From Achromobacter deleyi (lineage in GTDB: Bacteria; Pseudomonadota; Gammaproteobacteria; Burkholderiales; Burkholderiaceae_B), in NCBI RefSeq assembly GCF_016127315.1, contig NZ_CP065997.1, positions 6,262,001 to 6,326,000 on the forward strand: a stretch of 64,000 nt of DNA. The letters are read 5' to 3'. Below the pieces are notes generated by a model. The model searched no databases. It was given only the letters and a program-made list of their open reading frames with translations, and was not told the origin of the DNA. The position numbers and the translations under genes were made by a program. Shown here piece by piece: positions 16,964 to 26,295 of this stretch. How positions within the stretch are numbered: the first letter of the stretch is position 1; each line of letters begins with the position of its first letter.

Positions 16964-17467
16964 TTACTCCTCGGGGAACGCCGGCTCGGCGCCGGCCTCC
17001 TCCAGCAGGTCCGCCACCTCCTGCGCGCCCTTCTCGATGGCCCAGGCCCAGGCGTTCCAGCCTTCTTCGTCGCGGCGATCGGCCTCGGCGCCATGCGCCA
17101 GCAGCAACGCCGCGATGGCGGCATTGCCGCGCGCCGCGGCCGCCATCAAGGGCGTGCCGCCGTCGTCGGACGCCGCATCCACCTGCGCCCCCGATTCCAG
17201 CAACAAGGCCACCAGTTCCAGGTGCTCCCAGCCCGCGGCCTGATGCAGCGCGGTCAATCCATGCCCCGCCTGGCACGCCGTGTCCGCGCCCTGCGCCAGC
17301 AGCAGCCGCGCCGCCTCGGCCGCGCCGGCGGTCGCCGCGCAGAACAGCGGCGTGGCGCCGAACGCATTGCGCGTGTCCACCGCGGCGCCAAGCGCCAGCG
17401 CCTGCGCCACGCCCGGTGCGTCGCCGGCCGTCGCGGCCTGCAGCAGTTGGTCGTCTGGTGTCGTCAT
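16964..17467 (-). CDS. ankyrin-repeat protein
   Basis: 167 residues holding four recognisable ankyrin repeats: near residues 37 (FGATPLFCAATAG), 70 (HGLTALHQAAGWEHLELVAL), 103 (GGTPLMAAAARGNAAIAALL) and 134 (EGWNAWAWAIEKG). Short cytoplasmic proteins of this kind act as protein-binding modules. No signal peptide. ATG 17467 starts the protein. Monocistronic, convergent with the preceding operon. Partner unknown. Confidence 0.88.
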   Translation of the reverse strand: MTTPDDQLLQAATAGDAPGVAQALALGAAVDTRNAFGATPLFCAATAGAAEAARLLLAQGADTACQAGHGLTALHQAAGWEHLELVALLLESGAQVDAASDDGGTPLMAAAARGNAAIAALLLAHGAEADRRDEEGWNAWAWAIEKGAQEVADLLEEAGAEPAFPEE

Positions 17468-17519
17468 GAAAACCCGTCATCGGAAAAGAGTCGAAGGCGC
17501 CCATTAGACACCGCCTGGA

Positions 17520-17954
17520 TCACAGATCGGGAATCAGGCGCTTGCCCAGGCTGATCACCTCGTCCTGCTGGAACCCCAGGCTGGCATAGAAGTCCTTCAC
17601 CGCCACGTTGCCGGCGCGGATCAACAGGTTGATCTTGGGGCAGCCCATCTCCAGGAACTTGCGCTCCAGCGCCCGCATCAACGCCGACGCATAGCCGCGG
17701 CGCTGGTGCGCCGGCGACACCGCCAGGTAGTTGACCCAGCCGCGATGGCCGTCATAGCCGCCCATCAACGTGCCGACGATGGCGCCGTCCGCCTCGCCCA
17801 CCAGGAACAGATCGGATTGCACGGTCAGCTTGCGCGCCACGTCCTTGCGCGGATCGTTCCAGGGACGCGTCAGCCCGCAGTCGATCCACAGCTGGATGAT
17901 GGCGGATTCGTCCGCCGGATGAAAAGACCGGATGGCCAGTTCGGGATGCTTCAT
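17520..17954 (-). CDS. GNAT family acetyltransferase, YpeA-like
   Basis: 144 residues, the length of YpeA. GNAT features: beta strand FLVGEADGAIVGTLMGGYDG, the acetyl-CoA loop VSPAHQRRGYASALM (Q/RxxGxG/A), and C-terminal NLLIRAGNVAVKDFYASLGF. Starts MKHPELAIRSF, with AAGAGGAAC upstream; the frame continues 52 codons up but the insert is unlike GNAT. Substrate not known in YpeA either. Stands alone. Confidence 0.88.
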   Translation of the reverse strand: MKHPELAIRSFHPADESAIIQLWIDCGLTRPWNDPRKDVARKLTVQSDLFLVGEADGAIVGTLMGGYDGHRGWVNYLAVSPAHQRRGYASALMRALERKFLEMGCPKINLLIRAGNVAVKDFYASLGFQQDEVISLGKRLIPDL

Positions 17955-18035
17955 GCTTCGTTCCTCTTGAAGGGAAAACGAAGGCCGGGCGCTACGCCTC
18001 GATGGCTGAAAAGCAAAGCGCGCATGCCGCGCAAA

Positions 18036-18063
18036 CAAAAAGGCCACGAGGGGTATCGTGGCC
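18036..18063 (-). terminator. intrinsic terminator downstream of the PhzF gene
   Basis: Perfect 8-bp stem GGCCACGA / TCGTGGCC (18042-18049 with 18056-18063) and loop GGGGTA. On the minus strand it is followed by TTTTTGTTT. About 170 bases lie between it and the PhzF stop codon; no other gene was found there. Confidence 0.8.
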
Positions 18064-18234
18064 TTCTGGATGGAACACCGGGGATCCGGCGTTCGAACAC
18101 GGCTTGCCACTCAACGCAGGCGTCGAGTGATTCGTCGGTTGTCTGCCCGGGCCGGCGCGGCCGGCGGGGCGATGAGAATGCGGTTCATGGCGGGCAGCAT
18201 ACACGACCCCGGCCCGCCACGACAAGCGCGCCGC

Positions 18235-19152
18235 TCAGGCCGCGGCGGGCGCCGGCAGCGTGCCTTCCATCACCACCACCGCCTGGCCCGCCACGCCGGC
18301 CCATACGCCGTCGGCGCGCACCTCGGCGTGCGCCAGCAGCAGGCTGGCCCGGCCCATGTCCACGCCCTGCCCCACCCGCAGGCGCAATTCACCCTGGCCG
18401 CGCAGGGCCGCCCGCAACGCCGTGGCGGCGCCGGTGGCGCTGCCGGTGGCGGGGTCCTCGGTCATGCGGCCGGTGAACATGCGCGCCTGGATGTCCGTCG
18501 GCCCCAGCGACGTCTCGGCGCCGCAATCGGTGGTGTAGGCATAGATGGAACGGGCGCCGTCCAGCGGCAGCAATGCCGCATAGCCGGCCGGATCCGGCCG
18601 GGCGCGGCGCAGCGCATCGCGGCTGGCCAATTGCACCACCAGGAAAATCAGGCCCACCGACACGACCTGCGGCGCATGCTCGGCCAGCAGGATATCGCCC
18701 GGCGCCAGGCCCAGGGCGCGCGCCGCGGCCTCGGCCGTCACCTGGCTGGCGCGCGTCAAGGGCTGCGGCGCGGCCAGCTCGGCGCCCACCAGGCGACCGT
18801 CCTCGCCATAGCGCAGGTCGATGCGCACCAGGCCCGCCTCCTCCTCGAACACGAAGCGCGCCGGCGCCGGCTGGCCGGCCGCGATCATCTCGCGCGCCAG
18901 CACCACCGCCGTCCCCACGTTCGGATGGCCGGCGAATGGCACCTCGCGGTCGGGCGTGAAGATGCGCACCCAGGCGGTGTGCGCGGCATCACGCGCCGGC
19001 AGCACGAAACTGGTTTCGGAATAATTGAATTCGCGGGCGATGCGCTGCATCTGCCCGGTGTCGAGGCCGTCGGCCTCCAGCACCACCGCCAGCGGGTTGC
19101 CCTGGTAGGCGTGCTCGGTGAAGACATCGGCGGTGACGTAGCGGTAGCGCAT
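18235..19152 (-). CDS. PhzF family isomerase
   Basis: 305 residues. Family motifs: TADVFTEHAYQGNPLAVVLE at the start, REFNYSETSFVLP with the catalytic-type Glu, FAGHPNVGTAVVLA, and EDPATGSATGA in the second half. PhzF proteins are diaminopimelate-epimerase-fold isomerases; outside phenazine clusters their substrates are mostly unknown, and no phz gene is near. ATG 19152 is preceded by GAAGGAACC. Start preferred over a 30-residue Arg-rich extension. Confidence 0.9.
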   Translation of the reverse strand: MRYRYVTADVFTEHAYQGNPLAVVLEADGLDTGQMQRIAREFNYSETSFVLPARDAAHTAWVRIFTPDREVPFAGHPNVGTAVVLAREMIAAGQPAPARFVFEEEAGLVRIDLRYGEDGRLVGAELAAPQPLTRASQVTAEAAARALGLAPGDILLAEHAPQVVSVGLIFLVVQLASRDALRRARPDPAGYAALLPLDGARSIYAYTTDCGAETSLGPTDIQARMFTGRMTEDPATGSATGAATALRAALRGQGELRLRVGQGVDMGRASLLLAHAEVRADGVWAGVAGQAVVVMEGTLPAPAAA

Positions 19153-19285
19153 GCGGGTTCCTTCAAAGGGATGGCGGATGCGGAAAATTATCCGCGCCGC
19201 CCGCCTTGCGCGACAGACACAGAGCCATCGAAATCCAGGCATAACAGAGGCGCGCGGCCGAACCCGGCCCGCCGCGCGCCCGCGC

Positions 19286-19591
19286 TCAGTCGAACACGGG
19301 GCGGAAGAAGCTGCGCTCGTAGCTCAGGATGCAGCGCGTGTCCTCGGCGTACTTGAATGCCGCCTGGCATTGCGCGTCCTGCATCGACTGCTGGCGATAG
19401 CGTTCGTATTCGGCCAGGCTGGGAAACGTGAACAGGGCCAGCGCGATATTGTTGGCGCCTTCGGACGGCAGGAAATAGCCATGGTGCGTGCCGCCGAACT
19501 TCTCCACCAGCGGAATCCACATCTTGCCGTAGGCTTCGAATTCCTTGAGGCGGCTGGGGTCGATGACGTAACGCAGATAGCAGGTAACCAT
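19286..19591 (-). CDS. NIPSNAP family protein
   Basis: 101 residues starting MVTCYLRYVIDPSRLKEFE. The ferredoxin-like dimeric alpha/beta-barrel pattern is clear (strand, helix LKEFEAYGKMWIPLVEKFGG, strand, FPSLAEYERYRQQS, final strand ILSYERSFFRP). Such proteins are small cytoplasmic dimers of unknown role. ATG 19591 follows CGGAGTC. Monocistronic. Confidence 0.88.
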   Translation of the reverse strand: MVTCYLRYVIDPSRLKEFEAYGKMWIPLVEKFGGTHHGYFLPSEGANNIALALFTFPSLAEYERYRQQSMQDAQCQAAFKYAEDTRCILSYERSFFRPVFD

Positions 19592-19660
19592 GAAGACTCC
19601 GTGAAGGGTGGATGAGGCGCGAACACGCCGCGGCATCCTAGCGCGCGGGACAAATCCGGG

Positions 19661-19963
19661 TCAATCCACCGAGCGCGGCGGCGGCAGGCCAAGCAAGCGC
19701 ATGCGATCGTCGAAACGCCGCGCCACCTCATCGGACAGGCCGCAGACCGTCGCGACAAACTCGTGGTACCACGGGTTGGCATGCGAAGTCTCGAATTCGA
19801 AATCCAGCGGATACTGGCCCTCCCAGGTCGACACGTCTCGCAGCGCCTCGGCGATGCAGTCGCCGGCATCATCGAAATTTCCATGGCCGTATCGCGCCTC
19901 GATGTCCTGGCAGGCGAAGCGGTAATGACGCACGGCGGCATTCGGTTTCGGGAGGTGGGGCAT
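19661..19963 (-). CDS. hypothetical protein
   Basis: 100 residues beginning MPHLPKPNAAVRHYRFACQD. Acidic, mostly helical, with conserved-looking aromatic residues (HANPWYHEFVATV). ATG 19963 chosen because the upstream continuation of the frame is antisense to the VOC gene. No family recognised. It is divergent from the VOC gene with ~110 bases between. Confidence 0.6.
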   Translation of the reverse strand: MPHLPKPNAAVRHYRFACQDIEARYGHGNFDDAGDCIAEALRDVSTWEGQYPLDFEFETSHANPWYHEFVATVCGLSDEVARRFDDRMRLLGLPPPRSVD

Positions 19964-20071
19964 GGCAAGGCTCGCATCGCGGCGGCGCAAGAACGCCGAC
20001 TTCTTTGCGACAATCCCACAGCCCTCGCCGCGCGTCAATGCGGCGCCCCGACACATTTCGCCGATCCGCCC

Positions 20072-20443
20072 ATGAACCTGATCCAGCACGTCGAAATTCC
20101 CGCCACCGACCTCGAACGCGCCATACGCTTCTACAGCCAGGTATTCGGCATCGCGTTCGAAGGCATCGTCGATCTGCATGACAGCAGATTCGCCTACTTC
20201 CCCTTCAAGGAAGGAGAGGACGGCGCCAGCGGTGCGTTGGCCCAGGGCCCCGCCTATCTCCCCACCCTGCACGGTCCCATTGTCTACTTCGGCGTGCGCG
20301 ATCTCGACGTGGCCCTGCGGCAGGCCCAGGCGCTGGGCAGCGAGGTGCTGTTTCCCAAGACCCCGACCGGCTCCGGCTGGCAGGTGGCCGAAATCCGCGA
20401 CAGCGAAGGCAACCGCATCGCGCTGCAATCCCGCCTCCCCTGA
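20072..20443 (+). CDS. VOC family protein (glyoxalase/bleomycin resistance fold)
   Basis: 123 residues. Two beta-alpha-beta-beta-beta modules: MNLIQHVEIPATDLERAIRFYSQVF in the first, IVYFGVRDLDVALRQAQALGSEVLFPKTPTG and IRDSEGNRIALQS in the second. Metal-ligand type His and Glu positions are present. Family includes dioxygenases, glyoxalase I-like and resistance proteins; this one cannot be assigned. No strong ribosome binding site before ATG 20072, but the start matches the family N-terminus exactly. Confidence 0.88.
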   Translation: MNLIQHVEIPATDLERAIRFYSQVFGIAFEGIVDLHDSRFAYFPFKEGEDGASGALAQGPAYLPTLHGPIVYFGVRDLDVALRQAQALGSEVLFPKTPTGSGWQVAEIRDSEGNRIALQSRLP

Positions 20444-20542
20444 CACCGGGCCGGCGCTCCCACGACAGTCATCCGATATTCGGTTAAAAACCGGTTTGCG
20501 TCCGCGCCTGCGCGGGCTTTCATCCTCCCGGAGCCCCAGCCC

Positions 20543-20818
20543 TTGTCATATTTTCTCGCCCAGGCCATGGCGCCTCGCCTGTGGGTTCTCACCTTGGCCG
20601 TGCTGCTGGCGCTGCGCTGCGTGCCGCTGCGCGGTTGGCGCGGGACGCTCGCCACCGGCTTCACCGCCGGCATGGTATTCGACAGCATCCAGTTCCGCGT
20701 CGGTCCGCCGCGACTGTGGGACAACATGGTGCTGGACTCGATGTTGGCGGCGCTCTGCATCGCCGTGGTCCTGCAACTCGGATTGTCCGCGGCGGCGAAG
20801 CTGCGGGCGCGCGGCTGA
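20543..20818 (+). CDS. small membrane protein, hypothetical
   Basis: 91 residues with two hydrophobic segments (residues ~8-27 and ~65-85). Start is TTG at 20543 with CGGAG about 10 bases upstream; an ATG nine codons in is the alternative. A short Arg-rich loop lies between the segments (VPLRGWRG). No family recognised. Confidence 0.55.
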   Translation: MSYFLAQAMAPRLWVLTLAVLLALRCVPLRGWRGTLATGFTAGMVFDSIQFRVGPPRLWDNMVLDSMLAALCIAVVLQLGLSAAAKLRARG

Positions 20819-21077
20819 GGCGCAAGCGCCCCGATCCTGAAATCGCCGTTCACCGTGGCCCATGCGCCGGACGGCGCCATGCCTTAACACGCCGCCAGCG
20901 CGACGCCCGTGGCCGAGCCTGGCTGCCATGCCCGGCCGCGTTACATCCTGTCTGACCGCGCGCAAACGTCATTACATTGACCGCGCAATTTCCCACTATT
21001 CCTGGTCCCTCCACGACGCAGAATCCAGGCATTGCGCCCGGCCGCGCCTGCGGCGCCAATCCTCGCCGACGAATGCC

Positions 21078-21236
21078 ATGAAGTGGTTGCTGGTATCCCT
21101 GCTGTGCCTGCCCTGTACCGGCTGCGGTCTCGCCGCAGCGCCCTGCCGAGTCACATCCGCGGTCATCAAGATCGTGCCGGTGGTGGGCGGCGTCGCCGCC
21201 GCACCGACCGACGCCTGCGCCGACATCATCGACTGA
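21078..21236 (+). CDS. small lipoprotein, DUF6726-like
   Basis: 52 residues. Signal peptide with lipobox-like CTGC around residue 16, then GLAAAPCRVTSAVIKIVPVVGG and the end PTDACADIID. Very small proteins with this AxxPCRVxSxVIKxVPVVG pattern recur in beta-proteobacteria (family known to me as DUF6726; not checked). Envelope lipoprotein of unknown role. The start lacks a clear ribosome binding site, but a longer frame upstream looks non-coding. Confidence 0.7.
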   Translation: MKWLLVSLLCLPCTGCGLAAAPCRVTSAVIKIVPVVGGVAAAPTDACADIID

Positions 21237-21499
21237 AAGCGCGATCCACGCCGCGCGTTCGCGCAGGGCTCGCCATGACGCCGTCATGCCCGCGCGGCCA
21301 CTCCCATCAATCCGCTCAAGCCTGAATACGGCACCACCGCCAGGGAATATCCGCGTCCAATCGCCGCGTTTGCCTGACGGTTTTCTGAAGTTTTTCTGAC
21401 GGTTGAAACCAATCCTTGCCAGGGCGGATTTTGCCTTCTCAAACGCAAGAAGCGGTGGCTATACTCGCCCACCCGATGCGCACCAACTGAGGCCACTAA

Positions 21500-21937
21500 A
21501 TGCTAAAAAGCATCTGCCGAATTGCCCCCGCCGTCATCCTCCCGCTCACGCTTTCCGCGTGCATGGGACTGTCCGTCTACTCCCCCACCCGCAACAAGCT
21601 CGATGCCCAGGTCGGCAAGAACATCAACGAGATGTTGCCCGCCTGGCCGCCCGAGACCGGCGCCAAGCCGTTCGTGAACAAGGTGGATGACCAGACCACG
21701 AGCTACACCTACGTCTATGGCTACCACCCCGGCCACTACGAGGGCCGCGGCTATTCCACCAACGGCCCGATGGGCACGACGTACGGGTCGTACAGCGCCT
21801 ACGTTCCCGAATACACCGACTGCGCCGTGATCTTCTACACCGACAAGGCCGGCACGGTGCTGCGCTACGACATGAAGACCAACGGGAAGATCAGCTACAA
21901 CTCGTGCGGGGAATACATCAGCGGGTTCAAGTTCTGA
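21500..21937 (+). CDS. hypothetical lipoprotein
   Basis: 145 residues with a lipobox TLSAC at residues 17-21, so it is anchored in the envelope. The mature part has a Tyr/Gly-rich middle (SYTYVYGYHPGHYEGRGY) and a C-terminal strand-rich piece with one more Cys pair, CAVIFYTDKAG and SCGEYISG. A tight beta fold with a disulfide is plausible. Preceded by TGAGGCCACTAA at ATG 21500. No family recognised. The region from here to the tRNA is less GC-rich than the rest. Confidence 0.7.
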   Translation: MLKSICRIAPAVILPLTLSACMGLSVYSPTRNKLDAQVGKNINEMLPAWPPETGAKPFVNKVDDQTTSYTYVYGYHPGHYEGRGYSTNGPMGTTYGSYSAYVPEYTDCAVIFYTDKAGTVLRYDMKTNGKISYNSCGEYISGFKF

Positions 21938-22049
21938 TTGCGTTGATTGATGGCAAGGCTCTGCAAGCTGGATCGCACAGCAAAGACAGGAGCAGAGATA
22001 ATGTGACCTCCGCCATCACAGCACCCGATACGGAAAGGTTCACGAACCA

Positions 22050-22667
22050 ATGGCCAACGTACTCTATTCCTACGTCGTTGATCACGACCACGGCAGGTCG
22101 CCGAATCCCGAAAGCGGGTTCTGCACCCTCGTGCACTGCATGCACAAAAAAAAAGGCGGCAAAGATAATATTGTCGAGAAAGCACAGGTAGGGGACTGGA
22201 TCATGGGAACCGGTGGCTTGAGCAAAGACAGCGCCGGCCATGGAAAGATCATCTATTTGATGCGAGTGGACGAGAAGATCCCGTTCAAGGATTTCCTGGT
22301 CGATCCTCGCTTCAATGGCCGCTGGGATCAACGCGATGATCATCACGGCAATCAGTGGGCGCTGGTATCCAGCCATTTTCACTACTTCGGCCAGGATGCG
22401 TTGAGCATCGCCCAACTTCCCCGCTCACTGCGCACGCTACAGCTGGAGAAAAGAGGCCCTCGGTATCGACGCGATTTACCCGAAGACAAGGTTCTCGCAT
22501 TGACGCAATGGATGGCGGAGAACCAGCCCTTTGGAAAATCCGGAGAGCCTTGCGCCCCCCTGTCCGCTCACAAGAATTGCGTGCCTACCTGCGTCACCCC
22601 GGGCTGCGATGACACGTGCCAGGCGACGCGGCCCACCTCGGTAGAAAAATCCCGATCAAGCTGCTGA
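22050..22667 (+). CDS. Nmad2-like protein (nucleotide modification associated domain 2)
   Basis: 205 residues. The first ~150 match the pattern I know for Nmad2-type proteins: SYVVDHDHGRSPNPESGFCTL at the start, then NIVEKAQVGDWIMGTGG and KIIYLMRVDEKI. A C-terminal tail carries five Cys (CAPL, NCVPTC, GCDDTC). Such domains were predicted to act in modified-nucleotide metabolism and often sit in mobile or defence loci. Base composition is visibly AT-richer than neighbours. A run of nine A residues at codons for Lys-Lys-Lys (near 22146-22154) could slip. It lies next to tRNA-Pro. Family call from memory, moderate. Confidence 0.65.
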   Translation: MANVLYSYVVDHDHGRSPNPESGFCTLVHCMHKKKGGKDNIVEKAQVGDWIMGTGGLSKDSAGHGKIIYLMRVDEKIPFKDFLVDPRFNGRWDQRDDHHGNQWALVSSHFHYFGQDALSIAQLPRSLRTLQLEKRGPRYRRDLPEDKVLALTQWMAENQPFGKSGEPCAPLSAHKNCVPTCVTPGCDDTCQATRPTSVEKSRSSC

Positions 22668-22748
22668 CTCGACCACGTACCTACTCCCTTCCAGGCCTCT
22701 GCAAATACGAGCACGACGCGCCTTCACGCAAACCACAGAACAATGAAA

Positions 22749-22780
22749 AAGGCCGTCAGTGATTTCTCACTGACGGCCTT
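22749..22780. terminator. strong hairpin terminator next to tRNA-Pro
   Basis: 12-bp perfect stem GGCCGTCAGTGA (22751-22762) with TCACTGACGGCC (22767-22778), 4-base loop, flanked by A5 and T4. It terminates tRNA-Pro transcription on the minus strand and the Nmad2-like gene on the plus strand. Confidence 0.9.
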
Positions 22781-22789
22781 TTGAACTAC

Positions 22790-22868
<79 letters not shown>

Positions 22869-23032
22869 AGAAAAAGAGTATAGCAGACCTAAAAATTGTT
22901 TGCACGCATTGGTGCAAAAAAAGTGCCGAATACCCAAAAAAATTTGCGTGCCCCGCGCGATGCCTGCATCGCTTTCATGCAAGGCTCGCGCATGGCACGC
23001 AAGGTACTGAATGTTGAACTGCTGCGCGCCGC

Positions 23033-23464
23033 TCAGGCCGTGGCGCTGGCGCTCACCGTGTTGCCGCCGGCCGTCGGCGCCGGCGAACCCAGCGCTTCGC
23101 CCAGCATCGCCGACACATTGCCCAGCTCGTTGCGCAGGGCCTGCATCTCGGCGCCGGTCAGGCGCACCGCGGCGTCTTGATCGTGCGGCGTGTCGCGCGC
23201 ATCGCCCAGGCGGTTGCGCGCGCCGCTGATGGTGAAGCCCTGCTCGTACAGCAGGGAACGGATGCGGCGAATCAGCAGCACTTCGTGATGCTGGTAATAG
23301 CGACGGTTGCCGCGCCGCTTGACCGGCTTGAGCTGCGTGAACTCCTGTTCCCAATACCGCAGCACGTGCGGCTTGACGCCGCACAGGTCGCTGACCTCAC
23401 CGATGGTGAAGTAACGCTTGGCGGGAATGGGCGGTAAGGTGACGGTGGATTCGGTACGTGTCAT
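23033..23464 (-). CDS. MerR family transcriptional regulator next to ihfA
   Basis: 143 residues. Helix-turn-helix FTIGEVSDLCGVKPHVLRYWEQEF, then the wing region RRGNRRYYQHHEVLLIRRI and a coiled dimer helix. No effector Cys or drug-binding domain follows, only an Ala/Gly/Thr-rich tail. This MerR-like gene after pheT-ihfA is a standing feature of beta- and gamma-proteobacteria; target genes are not known to me. 57 bases after the ihfA stop, likely same transcript. Confidence 0.9.
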   Translation of the reverse strand: MTRTESTVTLPPIPAKRYFTIGEVSDLCGVKPHVLRYWEQEFTQLKPVKRRGNRRYYQHHEVLLIRRIRSLLYEQGFTISGARNRLGDARDTPHDQDAAVRLTGAEMQALRNELGNVSAMLGEALGSPAPTAGGNTVSASATA

Positions 23465-23521
23465 AAGAGAATTCTATGCCGCGATGCGTCGAGTGCCGAT
23501 AACAATTACCGACAAAGCGTA

Positions 23522-23860
23522 TCACTCCTCGGCATCTGGCGCTGCGGGAGTGGCCTGCTCCACCACGCTCTTGAGTTTCTGACTCGCGTGGAACGTGACC
23601 ACGCGGCGTGCGGCGATGGGGATGGTCTCGCCGGTCTTGGGGTTGCGCCCCGGGCGCGGCGGCTTGTCGCGCACCTGGAAATTTCCGAAGCCCGAGAGCT
23701 TGACGGAGTCTCCGCGCGCCAAAGCGTCGCGGATTTCCTCGAAGAACGTATCGACGATGTCCTTGGCTTCGCGCTTGTTCAGGCCGACCCGCTCAAAGAG
23801 CAGTTCGGCCAGCTCGGCCTTGGTCAGGGTACGCGGCTCGGCAAGCATACTGTTCCCCAT
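23522..23860 (-). CDS. ihfA: integration host factor subunit alpha
   Basis: 112 residues. DNA-bending HU/IHF fold: [51 protein letters not shown] and the beta-arm with [11 protein letters not shown]. The proline at the arm tip that intercalates DNA is in the GRNPKTGE segment. Two start options: ATG 23860 and ATG 23848 (GGGGAA lies before the latter). It begins three bases past the pheT stop, so it is coupled to pheT. With IhfB (elsewhere) it serves recombination, replication and sigma-54 promoters such as glnK in this window. Confidence 0.96.
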   Translation of the reverse strand: MGNSMLAEPRTLTKAELAELLFERVGLNKREAKDIVDTFFEEIRDALARGDSVKLSGFGNFQVRDKPPRPGRNPKTGETIPIAARRVVTFHASQKLKSVVEQATPAAPDAEE

Positions 23861-23863
23861 GGT

Positions 23864-26281
23864 TCAAGCGCGCTGGCGCGCGCCGTGGGCACTGACCAAA
23901 GCGTCCTTGATGCGCGCCAGGCAATCAGCCACCCGGGCTTCGTCCAGTGTGACCTCAGTGTCCTGTAGCCAGAAACGGAACGCAAGGCTTTTCTCGGCCA
24001 CGGGCTGGTCGCCCTGGGGCTTTTCGCGCCAGACGTCGAACAGGCGCACGTCCTGCACCACGGCCAGCTGCGGATCGGCCTTGACCGTTGCCGCCACCGT
24101 GTCCAGCATGGATTGAGCGGTCACGGGGGCATCGACCCACAGGGCCAGGTCACGCACCACCACCGGCTGGCGCGACAGCTCGCGCACCTGCGGCAGTTCG
24201 CCTTCGGACAGGGCATCGACGTCCAGCTCGAACACCACCGGCGCGTGCGCCAGGTCGGCCTGCTGCGCCCAGCGCGGGTGCAGTTCACCGATCCAGCCAA
24301 CCTGCTTGCCATCCAGCGTGACGCGGGCGCTGCGGCCCGGATGCAGCGCGGGATGGGACGCGGCTTCGAAGCGCAGGCGGGCGCCACGGGCGCCGAACAG
24401 CGCCTCGACGTCCATCTTCACGTCGTAGAAATCGACCTGGCGCGCGGGCACGCCCCACTGCTCTTCCACCGACGGGCCCCAGGCGGCGCCCGCCAGCTTG
24501 AGCGGCTGGCGCACGCCGGCCACTTGCAGCGGACCGTCCTGGGCGGCGTCGTCGCGCGCGAACACGCGGCCCAGCTCGAACAGGCGCACGCGCGTCTGCT
24601 TGCGGTTGGCGTTGTGGCGGATGTTGGCCACCAGGCCGGCGATCAGGCTCGAGCGCATCACCGACAGGTGGCTGGCGATCGGGTTGACCAGCTTGACCGG
24701 CGTGTCGTTGCCGGCGTAGTCGCGTTCCCACTCGGCTTCGACGAAGCTGTAGTTGACGACTTCCTGGTAGTCCTGCGCGGCGGCCAGGCGGCGCAGCGCG
24801 TGCGGGCCGCGGCGCACTTCGGGCTGCGAGAACATCTTGGCGCGCGCCATCGGCGGCACCGTGGGGATGTTCTCGAAACCGTAGATGCGGGCCACTTCCT
24901 CGATCAGGTCTTCCTCGATGACGAGGTCGAAGCGGTACGACGGCGGCGTGACGATGAAGTCGTCGCCATCGAGCGTGAATTCCAGGCCCAGGCTGCCGAA
25001 GATCTTGGCGACTTCGGCCTGCGTGACGGGCACGCCCAGCACGCGGTGGCAACGCGCCAGGCGCATGCGCACCGGCTCGCGTTTGGGCAGGTTGACGATC
25101 TGGTCGTCCAGCGGACCGGCCTGGCCGCCGCAGATGTCGACGATCAGGCGCGTGATGAATTCGATGTGCTGCGGAATCGTGGCGAAGTCCACGCCGCGCT
25201 CGCCGCGGTGGCTGGCCTCGGAGCTGAACTTGAAGCGGCGCGCGCGCCCGGCCAGCGATTGCGGCCACCAGAACGCGGCTTCCAGGTAGATGTTCTGCGT
25301 ATCGAGCGTGACCGAGGTGGCCTCGCCGCCCATGATGCCGGCCAGGCTTTCGACCTGGTCGCCGGCCACCACCACGCCGACATTCGAATCCAGCGTGACG
25401 GTCTGGCCGTTCAGCAGCTCGAGCGTCTCGCCTTCGCGGGCCCAACGCACCGACAGGTCGCCGTGGATCTTGTCCAGGTCGAACACGTGCGAGGGGCGGC
25501 CCAATTCCAGCATGACGTAGTTGGAGATGTCCACCAGCGCCGACACCGAACGCTGGCCGGCGCGCTCCAGGCGCGTCTTCATCCACTCGGGGGTCTGCGC
25601 GCGGGCGTTCACGCCACGGATCACGCGGCCACCAAAGCGGCCGCACAGGTCGGGCGCCTCGACCTTGACGGGCAGGCGCTCGTCCAGCGTCACGGGCACG
25701 GCCTTGGCGGTCGGCACCGACAGCGGCGCGCCGGTCAGCGCGGCGACTTCGCGCGCCACGCCCAGGATCGACAGGCAGTCGGCGCGGTTGGGCGTCATCT
25801 TCAGCGTGAAGAGCGTGTCGTCCAGGTCCAGCGCTTCGCGGATCGACTGGCCCGGCGTCATCTCGGCCGGCAGTTCCAGCAGGCCCGCGTGGTCTTGCGA
25901 CAGGCCCAGTTCGCGCGCCGAGCACAGCATGCCCGACGATTGCACGCCGCGCATCTTGGCCACGCCGATCTTCATGCCGCCGGGCAATTCCGCGCCGACG
26001 CGGGCCAGCGGCACCTTCAGGCCGGCGGCTGCGTTGGGCGCGCCGCAGACGATCTGCAGCAGCGTGCCGGAGCCGTCATCGACTTGGCAGACGCGCAGCT
26101 TGTCGGCGTCGGGGTGCGGGGCGATCTCGACGATGTGCGCGACCACCACGCCCGTGAACGCGGGCGCTGCCGGCACGGTGTCTTCGACTTCCAGGCCGGC
26201 CATGGTGAGCCGGTGCGCGAGTTCGTCGGTTGCGATCGGAGGATTGACCAGCGTACGCAGCCAGGATTCGGGAAATTGCAT
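23864..26281 (-). CDS. pheT: phenylalanine--tRNA ligase subunit beta
   Basis: 805 residues, normal length. Domain order: N-terminal B1 and EMAP/OB-type tRNA-binding domain ([21 protein letters not shown]), B3/B4 editing domain ([18 protein letters not shown]), B5, the catalytic-like core, and a C-terminal ferredoxin-like anticodon-binding domain starting around [16 protein letters not shown]. Forms the alpha2-beta2 synthetase with PheS, encoded 14 bases upstream. Essential gene in the rpmI-rplT-pheS-pheT-ihfA run. The long plus-strand frame over it is an antisense shadow. Confidence 0.98.
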   Translation of the reverse strand: MQFPESWLRTLVNPPIATDELAHRLTMAGLEVEDTVPAAPAFTGVVVAHIVEIAPHPDADKLRVCQVDDGSGTLLQIVCGAPNAAAGLKVPLARVGAELPGGMKIGVAKMRGVQSSGMLCSARELGLSQDHAGLLELPAEMTPGQSIREALDLDDTLFTLKMTPNRADCLSILGVAREVAALTGAPLSVPTAKAVPVTLDERLPVKVEAPDLCGRFGGRVIRGVNARAQTPEWMKTRLERAGQRSVSALVDISNYVMLELGRPSHVFDLDKIHGDLSVRWAREGETLELLNGQTVTLDSNVGVVVAGDQVESLAGIMGGEATSVTLDTQNIYLEAAFWWPQSLAGRARRFKFSSEASHRGERGVDFATIPQHIEFITRLIVDICGGQAGPLDDQIVNLPKREPVRMRLARCHRVLGVPVTQAEVAKIFGSLGLEFTLDGDDFIVTPPSYRFDLVIEEDLIEEVARIYGFENIPTVPPMARAKMFSQPEVRRGPHALRRLAAAQDYQEVVNYSFVEAEWERDYAGNDTPVKLVNPIASHLSVMRSSLIAGLVANIRHNANRKQTRVRLFELGRVFARDDAAQDGPLQVAGVRQPLKLAGAAWGPSVEEQWGVPARQVDFYDVKMDVEALFGARGARLRFEAASHPALHPGRSARVTLDGKQVGWIGELHPRWAQQADLAHAPVVFELDVDALSEGELPQVRELSRQPVVVRDLALWVDAPVTAQSMLDTVAATVKADPQLAVVQDVRLFDVWREKPQGDQPVAEKSLAFRFWLQDTEVTLDEARVADCLARIKDALVSAHGARQRA

Positions 26282-26295
26282 GATCTAGCCGTCTG

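Noticed and set aside
18080..18115. GTTCGAA sequence suggesting a tRNA T-arm near 18090-18100
   Set aside because: The flanks do not pair as a T-stem and no anticodon or acceptor stem can be built around it.
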